Shown here piece by piece: positions 32,292 to 45,800 of a DNA stretch of 64,000 nt. The notes beneath the pieces were generated by a model that worked only from the letters and a program-made list of their open reading frames with translations, was not told where the DNA came from and made no database searches. Source of the DNA: Isoetes taiwanensis (Eukaryota; Streptophyta; Lycopodiopsida; Isoetales; Isoetaceae). The stretch is taken from positions 28,316,271 through 28,380,270 of the forward strand of contig JAJEKV010000006.1 in the NCBI GenBank assembly GCA_021234155.1. Direction: 5' to 3'. The first letter of the stretch is position 1; each line of letters starts with the position of its first letter. A program made the translations under genes and the position numbers.

Positions 32292-35200
32292 CTTTATTGC
32301 TCATTTCCAACCTTGGCAACAACGGGGTTTTCACAGTAGACTGCACCCCTTTTGCGATTTCTTTATTTGCCATTTTTTGCCTGATTGTTTCTTCTTTGTT
32401 CATACATGATTGCTTAGGCTTGCTAATCTCTACCTGCAGAGGTCTCATGTCCTTCATTTTCCAAGAGTAGGGAGTAACACAGTTTTGTCTAAGGATTGGG
32501 ATTGATGCTTCTTATTTTGCCATCTCAAATCCATTTAATATGCAGCTATTTGGTTTGACACACTCGACCCAGATACTAAAAGAGCATTGCAGTTTACTAA
32601 AGTAGAGTGGCATATTCTTGAATACAGTCCACCCCACCGTGAAGATCTCTTGCATATGCAAAAGTTTTCTTGAACATATATGATCTAATAAAGTGTAAAC
32701 AGCAAGAGCTTTGGATGCCAGTGCTCATGCTGAGACTATGTTTGCAGCAGGTTTGAGAATTATCTATACCATTTATTCGATTAATTTGTCTCTTGAACAT
32801 TATGATTTTGGTTATTGTTTTAATCAGTGGATCTTTTTTGTTTTCTAGACATGTTTGTAGAAAGCAAATCCATGCTATAGATTGGTAGAACTGACTGCCA
32901 TGCCTGCGGGGCTATGATAAGATTTCTGGATTTCTATACTAGGACTTGCTATTTCTTTTTACAAGGGATGCTCTTTGCAATGTCTACATATTGAATGACA
33001 CTGGATAAAGGAATCTAATACTTCTTATGGATCTTTTGCCCTGCAGAGGTTTCTTATGTTCCAATTGCATTGCATGTTCTGCAAAAATAGAAGCAATGTT
33101 TCTGCGTAATGGTTGAATTTTTCTTGCACCACTAATTTGCGAACCCATGAGCAATTTGGAGCTGGAGCTTCCATCTTGCCATCTTTGTAAGTGTATGCAT
33201 CTATTCGTTTCAATTTTCTACATTTGAACATGTCTTATGTCTGTGCTATTGAAATTTTCGTGTGTTGTTGCAAAGTTGGCATGTCAAATACCACCTTTTT
33301 AAATTTTGTCTATTGCCAACTAATCCATCTTTATATAGGTACCAATCACTCGAGCGAGACTTCTCAAGACTGTTGCAGAAAGGTTCATCCGCATGGAGTC
33401 CACCTAGAGGATGTAAGTTACTGTTTGGTACATGATTAAAGATCCTATTTACCCTACTATGACCCAAATAGATCAAACAGAAACTTTGGTCATGCTAGAT
33501 GAATTGTAATAAGGAGTCTATGGATGAATAATTAAATTAGAAAAAGCAAGTTACTAAAATGCATAGAAAGGAACAGACATTTGTGGATGAAGTTTGAGGG
33601 TTGCATAATTTTCAATGGTAGTGTGGTGTGCATGCATCCATGCATGATGCACCTTGCATCCCACATTGTTTAGGACTGCTGGCATACTCTTTCTTAAATC
33701 CTGGAGGTGAGGCAACGCATAAAATCTTCAGCTTTATGATGCTTTTTGTCTAGAAAGTATTAGAATGGTATGGCATATTTGAGATCCAAATTTACTTATT
33801 TGTTTTTCATGAAGCTTGCACAAACATCAAACAAGAATTTCATTGGTATGTACTTCTGTAAGGAGCATCTAGGAAGTTCAATCGAACTTACCACGTCTGC
33901 TTATGTATTTCATTTCATCCTTAGTTTCTCCAGTTTGAAATGGAGCATAATTTAATGGACCTTTTCTTCAGCTGTGATTGACCGGTATGTGACTTAAGAA
34001 AGATTTGCAATATAAGAATGCTACTTTGCTACAGTGATGTATCCAGATATTCAGCGCTGGAATTATTTATATCTTATTTGTTGGGTACTTGGGTACATAT
34101 TCTGAGCATTGGTATGTTCTTTTCCCAGAATGTTGACTAGAAGCTATAATATTTGCACGCACCATTTCTTCTGTTTTCCTTTTTTTATTTTATTATTAAC
34201 GATGCAACAGTGGTACAACTCCTTTGATTCACTGCAAGCAATGGCGTGTACATGCAAGTTTTGTAGAGGAGGAACACAGAACATAGAAGTAGACAAGGAT
34301 CGTGGTATTTTTCTAATGCATGCCTCGATAACATGTACTAGAGGTTCCTTTTCAACTAATTTCATAATTGCTGACAGAACTTTATAAGGAATGGCCTGCT
34401 TCTGTGATGAAGTCGCATCCGTAATATCCTAACAACCTACTAACAACATGGCAAAGTAAGACATTACCATGGTTATGCTACTTTTTATTTTCTTCCTTGC
34501 TTTCATTATATATGTCTGAGGTCACAAAGTCACATCAAGAAGCCACATCTGTTGGTATCTCACTCACTATTCGAATCACTCTGCTGCTTCATCTGTTCAA
34601 AAATATAAGATACCATTTTGGGACCAAAGGAAGTTTATACAACAAAGGTTGCATTTGCTTTAAGAAGCTGTTAGGCGTGATGCACACACAATGCAGGTCA
34701 GATCATCTCCAGTTGTGTATCTGAGCCTTATCGCATCCTAACCATATGCTTTGCAGATCCAAGTGCTTCTCAGTACTGTACACCTGGAGGGGAAACAAAA
34801 GCCGTATTCAACATATGAAAACGACCCAGAAAATTAATGTCTTCATTCAAAGAATGGAGACTGTAGATTGGACCCTATTTCTTCTGCAAAGAATTTCCAG
34901 CATCTTCTGTATAGTCAGTTACTTATTTGGGACGGCATCTACAGCTTCAATATGGGCCAGGCTACTTAATAGCCACGTTTTCCTTATAGAAATGCGAGCA
35001 CCAATTGCCAAGTTTGCAGACACTATCAACTAGGTATACGCTGGATGTAGGCAATTAGTACATGGGTTTAATATTTCTTTGCAACTTTGATCTTATTCAA
35101 CTCCTCATTCATGGAAAGACTAGCTTTAAGAGATGCTTTCGATTTCTAAATGGCACCATATAATAATAACCGTTAAGAATTTAGGCCGTCAAATCTGAAT

Positions 35201-36060
35201 GTTCTAACTATGCACCTATGTCCTTGCGCAACCAACCACAACAAGAAATGATGTTACCTTTGGTGTAACATATAGTTAGTAATTTTTTTGCCCTTAGGTT
35301 TTATGCGTAGTAGGGTAACATGGGAATAGAACATTAATTTTGTCATTGCATCATGGATGCTTTTTTTTCCTTAACCATGCAACAACAATCAATGTTGTAG
35401 ATTTCTTTTCATAAATATTACACTCAAAGTGACCATTATTTGTTTGAACCTCAGGAAACCACCACTGATGGTTGTGGTAGCCAAATTGTTTAACTTAAAC
35501 TCAAATAGACAACTTCTTTATTATGGGACTCACACTTTTTAAAGCTACGGGCCCATGAGAATAAATGATATTCCTTTTTATTTATACCTTAATCCCCAAA
35601 AGCTTATAGATACTTCTCAATTCACATTGGAGGCAAGGGGATACAAGTACTCTAATCTTTGTCTAGGCAACATATCAACAAAACACTCAACATTGCAACC
35701 AGGGGATACAAGTACTTTAATCTTTGTATGGGCACCATATCAAATTTAAAAGCATGAACGTTTCATATGTTCCCATTGGTAGACAATACTAGCCACTAAT
35801 AACATGTGCATACATGTACATAACAATGAGGATCGCAATTGCATGAACCTGAATTCTATGGTTCTTTTTTTGTATCACTGCAATTTTGTTTGTTCCAATT
35901 GTAACCACATGTTCCCGTCGCATCAAATGCATTGAACAAAAAGAATACATTGCTTGCCAGTTTCCATGTCCATGTGTGGCACATACGAATAGGATGCATT
36001 TATAGAATTCAAAAAACTAACATATTGTATATTGCTTGACGTAATGATAAAACTTGGACT
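32292..36060. other. intergenic or intron-rich region without a supported gene
   Basis: Several splice-site-like signals occur (for example TTTAATATGCAG near 32545 and GATGTAAG near 33411-33418) and may belong to further exons of the DUF212 locus, but no frame between them gives recognisable protein. A short direct repeat, GGGGATACAAGTACT, occurs at 35637 and 35702. Nothing else is supported. Confidence 0.3.
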
Positions 36061-36063
36061 ATA

Positions 36064-36209
36064 GATAAGATAAGATAAGATAAATTTTTACGTCCACGGG
36101 AACCCAACGGGTTATGGGACGGCACATGCAAGGGCAACAACCCATCTAAAACCTGGGGACTAGGCCCCATCACCAAACATAATAACCAAATATTAAAAGG
36201 CTACCAAGA
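36064..36209 (-). mobile_element. 5'-truncated LINE 3' end with (ATCTT)n tail
   Basis: On minus the fragment ends CCCATAACCCGTTGGGTTCC, then GTGGACGTAAAAATTTATC and four ATCTT-type repeats (plus 36064-36083). The same terminal signature is found at 27.1, 46.5 and 57.4 kb. A second AATAAGATAAGATAA run at 36209-36223 may be the other side of a target duplication. Confidence 0.7.
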
Positions 36210-36558
36210 ATAAGATAAGATAATGCTAATGCTAGTAGTAAATTTATGCTTCTAAAATTATCTAGACATAACCAGTCCAAGGATTGGATTGCAAATGTTG
36301 TGTCACAAATATTAGTATAGGTTCATTGATATCATCATCATTAGGTTGAAAAAAGCAGGTATATATTTGAACAAAACAAACCACTATAGGAACTATGAAC
36401 AAGAAGATCAAATTGATATGTAACTTATGTAACACAATAAATCTTCGAGCTTCTTCAAATCTTCTGCAACTTATTTTGCCTTGGCTTCCTCTTGAATATA
36501 ACAAAGTATTGTGCATATATATACAATTTCATATATATCTACTTAAAAACGTACTTAT

Positions 36559-36587
36559 GCCCGGCAACGCCGGGCACCCGTTACTAG
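36559..36587 (+). mobile_element. Helitron-like 3' terminus (plus orientation)
   Basis: GCCCGGCAACGCCGGGC is a perfect 7-bp hairpin with a 3-base loop at 36559-36575. ACCCGTTA and CTAG (36584-36587) follow, then T. This is the standard Helitron 3' end. The element would extend to lower coordinates; no certain TC start was found between 36210 and 36559. Confidence 0.5.
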
Positions 36588-36967
36588 TAGAAACTAGAGA
36601 GGTTTTTGCCGAGCCGATTGGGGCTCGATCCTTCAAGGGATCAGGCCGAAAATCAAATAATAATTAGCAGGAGTATAGAAAATTAGATTCTCAGTGGAAA
36701 ATCTTCTACAGTTTTCTGAATCATTCAATATGATAGCTTGAATCTGGATTGTAGGTCGCTTATTTCCATTGCTACTCTGATTTTTGTCAAGAGAGTATTT
36801 TTTGTGTAATACTACGATTGAGCATGTAAGCTAATATTGCAATAAGTAAATTTGAATGTTTCTCATTAGATTGTATCTTAACTTGGTCTAGATACATTGG
36901 ATTGTAATTTTCTTTTCTATTGTGCTTAACAAAATCTATAAAATGGGCAACAACAGGTCGAAGGCAA

Positions 36968-37567
36968 TGTAGAGGGCGGATTTGGGGTCTCAAAATGGCC
37001 TCGAAAGAAAAATTCCATGTCATATTTTCTCTTGCTTATTTATTGTACTTTCCTTCTCTTTAATCGCAACAAATACTCAAAAAGTAACTTCATCAATTAG
37101 TTTTTGGGCCACAACTTTTGATTCATAGCTTCAAATCGCAAGATTTTTGTTTCATTCGATGTGGAATCAAAAGATCTATCCAACAGTATGTGGGTTGAAT
37201 ATATTTTAATCTAATTTAGATGACCAAAAGTAAAAAAAACGAGAAAAAACCTGGTTTTTTTGCATTTTTTTAGTCTTTCCTTTTATCAAAAGCATATCAA
37301 GACTATATTCATTGGAAAGATCTCGCAATGGGCTATCCAACGCAATAAACGGCGTGCCAATTTGGACATCACAATCACAAGTTATAGCAAAAAAACGATG
37401 CATTTGAGTTAAAAAGTGCAATTATTACAGTACTATTTATTGCAAAAGTGCCACATAATACTGTTTTTCATTTTGAATTCCTCTCTTTCATTGGCTTGAA
37501 GGTACTATGACGTGGATATTAGAAATTAAAGTTAAGGGCCATTTTGAGACCCCAAATCCGCCCTAAT
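36968..37567. mobile_element. about 600-bp MITE, copy 2 of the family at 5296
   Basis: The terminal inverted repeats share GGGCGGATTTGGGGTCTC plus AAAATGGCC (left 36974-37000, right 37537-37563) and continue a few bases outwards. Aligned with the 5.3-kb copy, the ends share TAGAGG, ATTTG and TCTCA blocks in the same order. Internally, AACTTTTGAT, GAAAGATCT, AAGTTATAG and GCCACATAAT occur in the same order in both. It is non-coding and interrupts or abuts LINE sequence on its right. Confidence 0.75.
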
Positions 37568-38601
37568 GCTACAAAGCAGAGCTTTATGACTGGCTCCATC
37601 AATTACACTTGTTCAGAGTTTTAGTAGAGCCAGTTCTTCTATTACTTGGGAGGACTTAGAACGGGTCGATACGACCTTTTGAACTCGAGCACTTGGAGTT
37701 GAGTCCACGATCATGTATCAAATTCTTCCACACGAGACAAAATTCTTGCCTCTCCAGTGTACTGCCCTAGAACATCACATAGTATATTGTCAAAAGGTGG
37801 TAAACATGGAAGACACTCGCTTTCCAACCCTCGCCTATACAATGGCCATGAGTTCATGACGATTTAATGCCTATTGAAAGGAGAAGTGAGCCAGTTTGTT
37901 CTCTAGATGGGATGTGCAAGGAAAGGGGTGCATACAGGTGTAGAATAATGGGAATCACAATCGCCTCAAGCAGTACTTAGACACGTGCTTCCTTAGTAAG
38001 TTGTGGTCAATGGTTTAGAGTTGGTAAAAGCATCAAATTCTAAATGCCAGATCAATCCCACGCTTTCCAGGGCTCCACAATAGTATCTATTATCACATTT
38101 GCCCATGAAGAAACGTATGATAATTGTGTTCGTTCGAACTAGGGCACATCACTTCAGAATTGAAATTGGTAGATCTGGGCCCGAGAAGAGCGAGAAAACA
38201 GGATATGCCAAAACTGCCAAATGAAGTAATTGAAGATGAGTGTCATACCCATTAGAATTGCCCAGCCTTTGCAACCACCCAAATATGATATACCCGGTTG
38301 GTTACACTTAACCAACAGCTACAACGATATTGCATACACCTTCAATATGCACTAGCTCGTATATCCAGAAGGTGCTAGACATGTGAGTCAATTGTGGCCC
38401 TCACTACATTAACATGTACAGCTGTACAGCTTATCAACGTGTTTATAACTGCTAGGGTTTTTTCCCTCAAAAGTCTTTTTTCTTGGGAGGGGGAGGGGAG
38501 AGTGGTTAATCCTAGACAATTAATAGACCTGTTGTGTTACTTCTCGTTTGGGTCACATAGGCCTCTTGGAAGATGATAAAATTCAATTCAATTTAATTTA
38601 A
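37568..38601 (+). mobile_element. LINE ORF2 C-terminal fragment with (AATTC/AATTT)n tail
   Basis: Broken frames give LYDWLHQLHLFRVLVEPVLL (post-RT region) and RAHHFRIEIGR, then EDECHTH and CPAFATT (the zinc-binding C-terminus). The 3' end has GGGTCACATAGGCC, then GATGATAAAA and a pentanucleotide tail (38580-38601). A MITE borders its left side. Confidence 0.7.
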
Positions 38602-39239
38602 CACAACTCTTTTCTTTTTCCATCTACTAAATATATATTATCTAGAAAGTACCTTTTCAAAATTGCATTTTAGAGTATCCAAAAGTTGTTGTATACTGAA
38701 ACTGAGTGCCTTATTTCAAACTTTACTATTGTTGTTTTTTCATTTGTTGTACTTTCCTTCTTTGAGAAGTATAGCCCTCGCCTGATGCCGTTGTTGGCCT
38801 TGGCCACGCGGTGTTGAAAGGTGTGTGTTGTACTCTTATTGAAGGTTACGAGAATGTTTTACTAATTCATACCCTAGTTCCTGATGGTGTTGTGGATGAA
38901 AGTCCGACACCAATATAGGGATTGGCGTATGTTTTAGTAAGTATTCGATTGGTCTCGTCTTGCGGCAGAATTTTGATCGGTCATATCTCTCGCATCCGGT
39001 GTCAGATTTTCATGTGCTTGGGCTTGTTGGAAAGTTGGTTCAGAGAGCTTTCCAACGGTGTATGATACCTGCATGCTTGTCTTTGTTTCAGTGCTCAAAT
39101 CTGCACTTTTCCGGTATGTGTGCTAGGGTTTTTGGGGCAGGTACACACCCGGATATCCGAGTCGTCGCCCAAGTCACACCCAAGTCATGGCCACGAGACA
39201 GGTCCGTGTGTGGACCCACACTTGGTTGGTGAGCTACCT
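38602..39239. other. intergenic
   Basis: No supported gene. The stretch 38960-39120 has an LTR-leader-like style (CGGTCATATCTCTCGCATCC), but there is no pair for it in the window. Confidence 0.3.
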
Positions 39240-39964
39240 CAGACCACACCAACCCATCACGGGAAGGCCCAAACACACCAACCACCCGGTTGACCCCACG
39301 CCTTGGCAGAGCCCTGCGGGAAGACCATGAAGGCGAGGCCACCAAGGAAGAGGCCTCGAGGCGGGGAGGAGAGGCGTCTTCCATGAAGAAGGGAGGGCCG
39401 AGCCAAGGCTTGATCGACCCGGACAGACGGGCCACCGACCGAGGCAATCCGCCACCCCTAACCTTGGAGCCTTTATCAGGAAGGGTTGAGGCCAGGTGCA
39501 TGTTTTGCGGAGGCCTCGAAGCAGGTGGAGAACATAACATCTCGGCGGATGTTGCGCAGCGGTGGTGTTAAAAAGCGCCGAATCCGCTGAATGGAGGATC
39601 GCGCATTTACGGCGCGGTGGAGATGATAGCATCCACTTGCTACAATTTGACAGACAAAGAATACCGCCGGGAGCTTGAAGATATGAGGGGGCGGTAGACA
39701 CCGTGTTGGCGGCTATGGAAGCCGGGAGGCAGACGGGGCGAACCGGTAGAGCAGAGACACTGTAACCCCGTCCGGATCCGTGCCGAGGGTTGAGGAGGCT
39801 AAGGCCATGGCACGAGGGAGCACAGGCCGCCCTCCTATCACGAGGCTTGGGAGGCCGCATCGTGAGACAAGGATTCCAGTGCTTTGGAAGCTAGCCGCAT
39901 TTAACCGATCTTGGAGTAAGGATTTAGCACGAGATCGGGAGCTACAGGAGCTCATGTGCCCAAC
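39240..39964 (+). pseudogene. probable ORF1 region of the GC-rich LINE
   Basis: Broken frames rich in Arg, Glu and Gly include EARCMFCGGLEAGGEHNISA, a Cys-x2-Cys...His cluster that could be a degenerate zinc knuckle, and KDLARDRELQELM at the 3' end. After the array, ETRRRELAKVRDCRRHGG could continue it. No frame is intact. The long minus-strand frame over the same stretch is a composition artefact. Confidence 0.4.
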
Positions 39965-42869
39965 GGATGTGTGGTGAGTTGGTATAGGCCTAGTAATGCC
40001 AAAAATAAGTGTTCATTTGGTCATGGGTTCAAACCTTGCCAATGTCACTTATATTTGGAAGTTGGTTACTAGGGTCCCCGACGTGGTAGAACTTAAAAGC
40101 CTATACATGTCCTCCACTTTGGCTGCTCGTTGGCAGTGGGACAAAAACTAGCTAGTTTGTAAAAAGACTAGTCTAGACTAGTAAAAGTTGGTTTATATGT
40201 GGCTGGTTTACTGGTTACTGTAAAAAGCCCTCTGGTCCTAGGATGCCCAAAAGCGTCATGCGTGGCGGTGCACTAGGCCGGGTGGCGTTGGGTTCAACGA
40301 TGCCCCTAGAGTTGCCCCTAGGATCGAAAATTCCTCAAGGTAGGATTGTATCCCGCCTACAAAGTGTGCATGTATGGCCAAAGTTTTGCCCAACGGATGT
40401 GTGGTGAGTTGGTATAGGCCTAGTAATGCCAAAAATAAGTGTTCATTTGGTCATGGGTTCAAACCTTGCCAATGTCACTTATATTTGGAAGTTGGTTACT
40501 AGGGGTATACGATGATGATCCCGGACGTGGTAGAACTTAAAAGCCTATATTTGGCTGCTCGTTGGCAGTGGGACAAAAACTAGCTAGTTTGTAAAAAGAC
40601 TAGTCTAGACCAGTAAAAGTTGGTTTCTGATTCTTGTGGCTGGTTTTTGGATTCTTGTAAAAAGCCCTCTGTAAAAAGCCCTCTGGTCCTAGGATGCCCA
40701 AAAAGTCATACGTCGCAGGCGGCACTAGGCTGGTGATGTTGGGTTCAACGATGCCCCTAGAGTTGCCCCTAGGATCCGAAAACTTCCTCAAGGTAGGATT
40801 GTATCCTGCCTACAAAGTGTGCATGTATACGTGTGGTGAGTTGGTATAGGCCTAGTAATGCCAAAAATAAGTGTTCATTTGGTCATGGGTTCAAACCTTG
40901 TCAATGTCACTTATATTTGGAAGTTGGTTACTAGGGGTATACGATGATGATCCCCGACGTGGTAGAACTTAAAAACCTATACATGTCCTCCACTTTGGCT
41001 GCTCGTTGGCAGTGGGACAAAAACTAGCTAGTTTGTAAAAACACTAGTCTAGACCAGTAAAAGTTGGTTTACAGATTACTGTGGCTGGTTTACTGGTTAC
41101 TGTAAAAAGCCCTCTGGTCCTAGGATGCCCAAAAAGTCATACATGGCAGGCGGCACTAGGCTGGTGACGTTGGGTTCAACGATGCCCCCAGAGTTGCCCC
41201 TAGGATCCGAAAACTTCCTCAAGGTAGGATTGTATCCTGCCTATAATGTGTGCATGTATGGCTATGGCCAAAGTTTTGCCCAACGGATGTGTGGTGAGTT
41301 GGTATAGGCCTAATAATGCCAAAAATAAGTGTTCATTTGGTCATGGGTTCAAACCTTGCCAATGTCACTTATATTTGGAAGTTGGTTATTAGGGGTATAC
41401 GATGATGATCCCCGACGTGGTAGAACTCAAAAGCCTATACATGTCCTCCACTTTGGCTGCTCGTTGGCAGTGGGACAAAAACTAGCTAGTTTGTAAAAAG
41501 ACTAGTCTAGACCAGTAAAAGTTGGTTTACTAGCTAGTTTGTAAAAAGACTAGTCTAGACCAGTAAAAGTTGGTTTACAGATTACTGTGGCTGGTTTCTT
41601 TGGTTCTTGTAAAAAGCCCTCTGGTCCTAGGATGCCCAAAAAGTCATGCGTGGCAAAGGCACTAACGGTGGCGTTGGGTTCAACGATGCCCCTAGAGTTG
41701 CCCCTAGGATCGAGACAAGAATCGATAAACCCGCCCGCGATATCTGTAAACCAACTTTACCGGTCTAGACTAGTCTTTTTACAAGCTAGTTTTTTGTCCC
41801 ATCGCCAATCCAGCAGCCAAAGTGGAGGACATGTATAGGCTTTTAAGTTCTACCACGTCGGGGATCATCATCGTATACCCCTAGTAACCAACTTCCAAAT
41901 ATAAGTGACATTGACAAGGTTTGAACCCATGACCAAATGAACACTTATTTTTGGCATTACTAGGCCTATACCAACTCATCACACATCCGGCAAAAACTTT
42001 GGCCATACATGCACACTTTGTAGGCGTGATACAATCCCACCTTGAGGGAAGTTTTCGGATCCTAGGGGCAACTCTAGGGGCATCGTTGAACCCAACGTCA
42101 CCAGCCTAGTGCCGCCTGCCACGTATGACTTTTTGGGCATCCTAGGACCAGAGGGCTTTAGATAGTAACCAGTAAACCCACCAGTAATCTGTAAACCAAC
42201 TTTTACTGGTCTAGACTAGTCTTTTTGCAAACTAGCTAGTTTTTGTCCCACTGCCAACGAGCAGCCAAAGTGGAGGATATGTATAGGCTTTTAAGTTCTA
42301 CCACGTCGGGGATCATCATCGTATACCCCTAGTAACCAACTTCCAAATATAAGTGACATTGGCAAGGTTTGAACCCATGACCAAATGAACACTTATTTTT
42401 GGCATTACTAGGCCTATACCAACTCACCACACATCCGTTGGGCAAAACTTTGGCCATACATGCACACTTTGTAGGCAGGATACAATCCCACCTTGAGGAA
42501 GTTTTCGGATCCTAGGGGGCAACTCTAGGGGCATCGCTGAACCCAACGTCACCAAGCCTAGTGTCACCGCCACATATGGACCGAGGGCTTTAGACAAGAA
42601 CTTGAAAAAGCCAGCCACAAGAATGTGAAACCAACTTTTAATGTTCTAGACTAGTCTTTTTCCAAACTAGCTGTTTTTTGTCCCATCGCCAAAATGCTCC
42701 AAAGTGGAGGACATGTATAGGCTTTTAAGTTCTACCACGCCTGGGATCATCATCAGATACCTTTAGTAATTAACTTCCAAATATAAGTGACATTGGCAAG
42801 GTTTGAACCCATGACCAAATGAACACTTATTTTTGGCATTACTAGACCTATACCAACTCACCACACATC
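39965..42869. repeat. palindromic array of about 430-bp modules with tRNA-like heads
   Basis: Four modules on plus begin at 39965, 40395, about 40827 and 41285. After a centre near 41716-41735, three on minus end at 41988, 42436 and 42869 (the first is partial). Each begins GGATGTGTGGTGAGTTGGTA, in which TGGTGAGTTGG resembles a pol III A box, and about 50 bases on has GGGTTCAAACC, a B-box-like sequence. The rest includes CTAGCTAGTTTGTAAAAA, GACTAGTCTAGAC and CCCCTAGAGTTGCCCCTAGG. Modules differ by small indels. The two halves could form a hairpin of over 1 kb. No ORF is supported. Confidence 0.88.
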
Positions 42870-45800
42870 AAGAGACCCGAAGGCGTGAGCTGGCCAAAGT
42901 CAGGGACTGCCGCAGACATGGAGGGCAAAGGGCTGGTGGGGGGAAGGATGCGGAATTCAGGCGACCAAACGGGGGATGCGGGCACTGCCCCTCGAGTCCC
43001 CTTTGAGGGGGCCCCCTGCACAGGGCATCCACATCTTCCGGCCCCCTTGGGACCACCACTACCACCGGACTAAGTGGCGATGCATGCCACTAAATAGGGA
43101 TGCCTCAGCGTGGTATCCACCGGAATTGCCGTGGCTTTCCATGGCAGAAGGGGGACAGTCTCAATTCCGTCGCCATGGACATGGACCTTATCTTCCTCAT
43201 GGAAACATGGGAACATGCTGGTCACAGGCTACCTGATTTGCCAGGATACCAGCGCTACCCGTCTTCAATGAGTGCACAGGAAGTGTCGCCTTGGCCCAAT
43301 CGGTCTCCCCGGCAAAGCGCATGTGCACAACAGATACTGTGGGTACGAAAGTAGCGCTGATGGCGCCCTCTCTTTGTGGCGCTTGCTACTTCCCACATGT
43401 CGAGAGCAACTTTTACCACACGCACTTGGATGTGGACCGGTGGGGAGCCCTATGTCGATCTATATGATGACATCTGGCCAGTCTGAACAATTGGGCAAGG
43501 TCATGTTGCTTGGAGATTTCAATGCGCCGCACGGCAAGAGGCAGGATCCCAAAATTCGCACCTCTAGGCGAGGATGTGTTGCAAATGGATTGCAGATGGT
43601 TTGGCCAAGGGCCGTCGAGGGGGCGACCAGTGACGCGGCCGGCGGCCATTTCGTTGTCGGGCAAGTATCTTTGACCTGGTCATTTGCAATGGGGTGGCAC
43701 ATGGTCGCCCTCCGGCCGCTTCACTTGTACGGGAGAACCAGGGGGGCACCGGTGTGGTGGATTACGTGCTAGCGGGCGAGCAATGCCTACACTTGATCAC
43801 TCGCCGGTGTCGGGGCGGTGGTAGGGGCGAGGAAGTAGACTCCGACCATCGGCCTGTTCTTGCAGATAGATTGGCAGGCCAACCGAGCACCCATTGCCCC
43901 AACACCCCATGTACCACCTGCGGTTTAAGGCCGGACTATGATCATGCGGCGGTCTATGCGAGGATGCTTGAGCATAAGCCGCCGGGAGTCTTGCAACTCC
44001 CCACACTTCAACGTGACGCCCGGTGAACCCAGCTCCTTCGAGGGTAGGGGCAGATGTTTTGGGAGGCCGCTCTCGACGATCCACGGGGCTGCAACCACCT
44101 TCCCCGCAATCACCGGGTTCGATGGCTAATGCCGGGGAGCTGAAACGATGGCTCCGCCAAGTGCTGGACCCCACCATTCGCCGCCGGGCCGCCCGTCAAT
44201 ACCGGCTCCTTCCTCAAGACCAAGAAAGCCGGTACCTTGAACACCAGCAAAACGATGTTTGGTCTTCTGGACCGCCACCCTAGGGCCTTACGGAGAAAGG
44301 TCTTGAGTAAGCACCGCACAGCCCACCGTGAAATATTACCCAAACAATGGGTGAGATACTTGCGAGAGTTGTATGACCCAATGGGAAGCCGGGCACCGAT
44401 ACCTCTGCCAGACAAACCTAGCGGTCATTACCGAAGGGAATGTCATAATGGGCCTGCAACGCCGCGCTAACGGGAAGGCGGCAGATTTGGATGGTATGCG
44501 CGCGAGCTTCTCAAGTGGGCGGGCCCCCAATGGTGCCGGTTCTCCAAAGACTCTTCAACAGGGGCATTGCAAGAAGGCTTCCCGACCTTTGGACTACGGT
44601 AGAGTTGTGCCCATATACAAAGCGGGGACCCCCATAGCCAAGCCAACTTATCGTACCATTATGGTCGATTCTGTCTTTTGCCAAGTTGCTTTGCCGGGAT
44701 TCTTACTGGCGATTGACACTTTGGGCGAGGAGGATGGAGAAGTCGCGGGCTCTCACAGGGATGAGCTTCGCCCCGACATTTCTACTATTGACCATATCTT
44801 CACTCTGCCGAACACTCATAGAGGATAGTAGGAATCGGCCTTGAGAATCATGCAGCGTTGCTTTGTGGATTTCGCGAAAGGCTTTTGACACGGTGCACCG
44901 GGATAAGTTGTGGGACGGATTGAGACAGCTAGGGACCCCGTCGACTTGCGAGAATGCTATATACCTGGAACTATACGAGGCTTGCTCGATTCGTCTCAAT
45001 AACACCGCCGGGGAGCAGTTGTTAGTAGCATTGGGGTGCGCGGTGGCTGCCCTCTATCCCCCCGACGGCGCTCTTAAAACGTACATTGACCAGCTAGAAG
45101 AATGGCTAGGTGAGCACGAGGCGGGGGCAGATTGATGCACCACATAATCCGGCAACTCATATATGCCGATGATATTGACTCGCTCGCGATATATCCCAGA
45201 GGACATGCAACCCCATGCAACGCCACTGGATGCTTTGGACACTTTCGCCAATTCCGACATGAGAGTTAACTTGGCCAAGACAAAGGGTGCTGCTGGTCCC
45301 ATCATCCCCGGCACCCACGCCTTCCCTCATTCACTTACCAGGGGCAGGTAGTGGAGGTGGCTCATCTTATAAGTATTTGGGCATTGAGTTTTCTACTACC
45401 ACCTTTGGGATGCATCCATCGAGTTTCGGTCACCGCAGTGGAAAGCCCTATATGCAATGCAAAACAACAATCACAAAGGCAGTATGCATGGGGTCACCGG
45501 GCACACTTGTTGAGTGGCTTTGGTTGAACCGGTCCTCCCTCTATGGGGGCGAAGTGTGGGGGCGGTGATATCCCTCACCACTTGGAGCGATCTAGAGCAG
45601 GTCTGAGAAGGCCTTCTTGGCCGGGCTAATTGGGAGTGAAATCCACGGTCCCATATCAGATCTTGCTCGGGGAGAGGCTTCCCTTCCATTACGAGAGGGC
45701 TGCTACCGAACGTCACATTATTTACTTCAAGAAGGTGGTGGCTATGGATGAAGCCCGGCTGCCCAACCTTGCTTTGGCGTGGCGATGGGCGCTTGGCGAC

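Noticed and set aside
32216-32470. 84-codon ORF over DUF212 exon 4
   Set aside because: It is out of frame with the conserved GVRRSVGKQ exon and runs through the intron; chance frame.
39234-39860. 208-codon minus-strand ORF
   Set aside because: Opposite strand of a GC-rich LINE part; long frames are expected from low stop-codon density.
39965-42869. CRISPR array
   Set aside because: Units are about 430 bp, occur in both orientations and have no short repeat-spacer pattern; the genome is a plant's.
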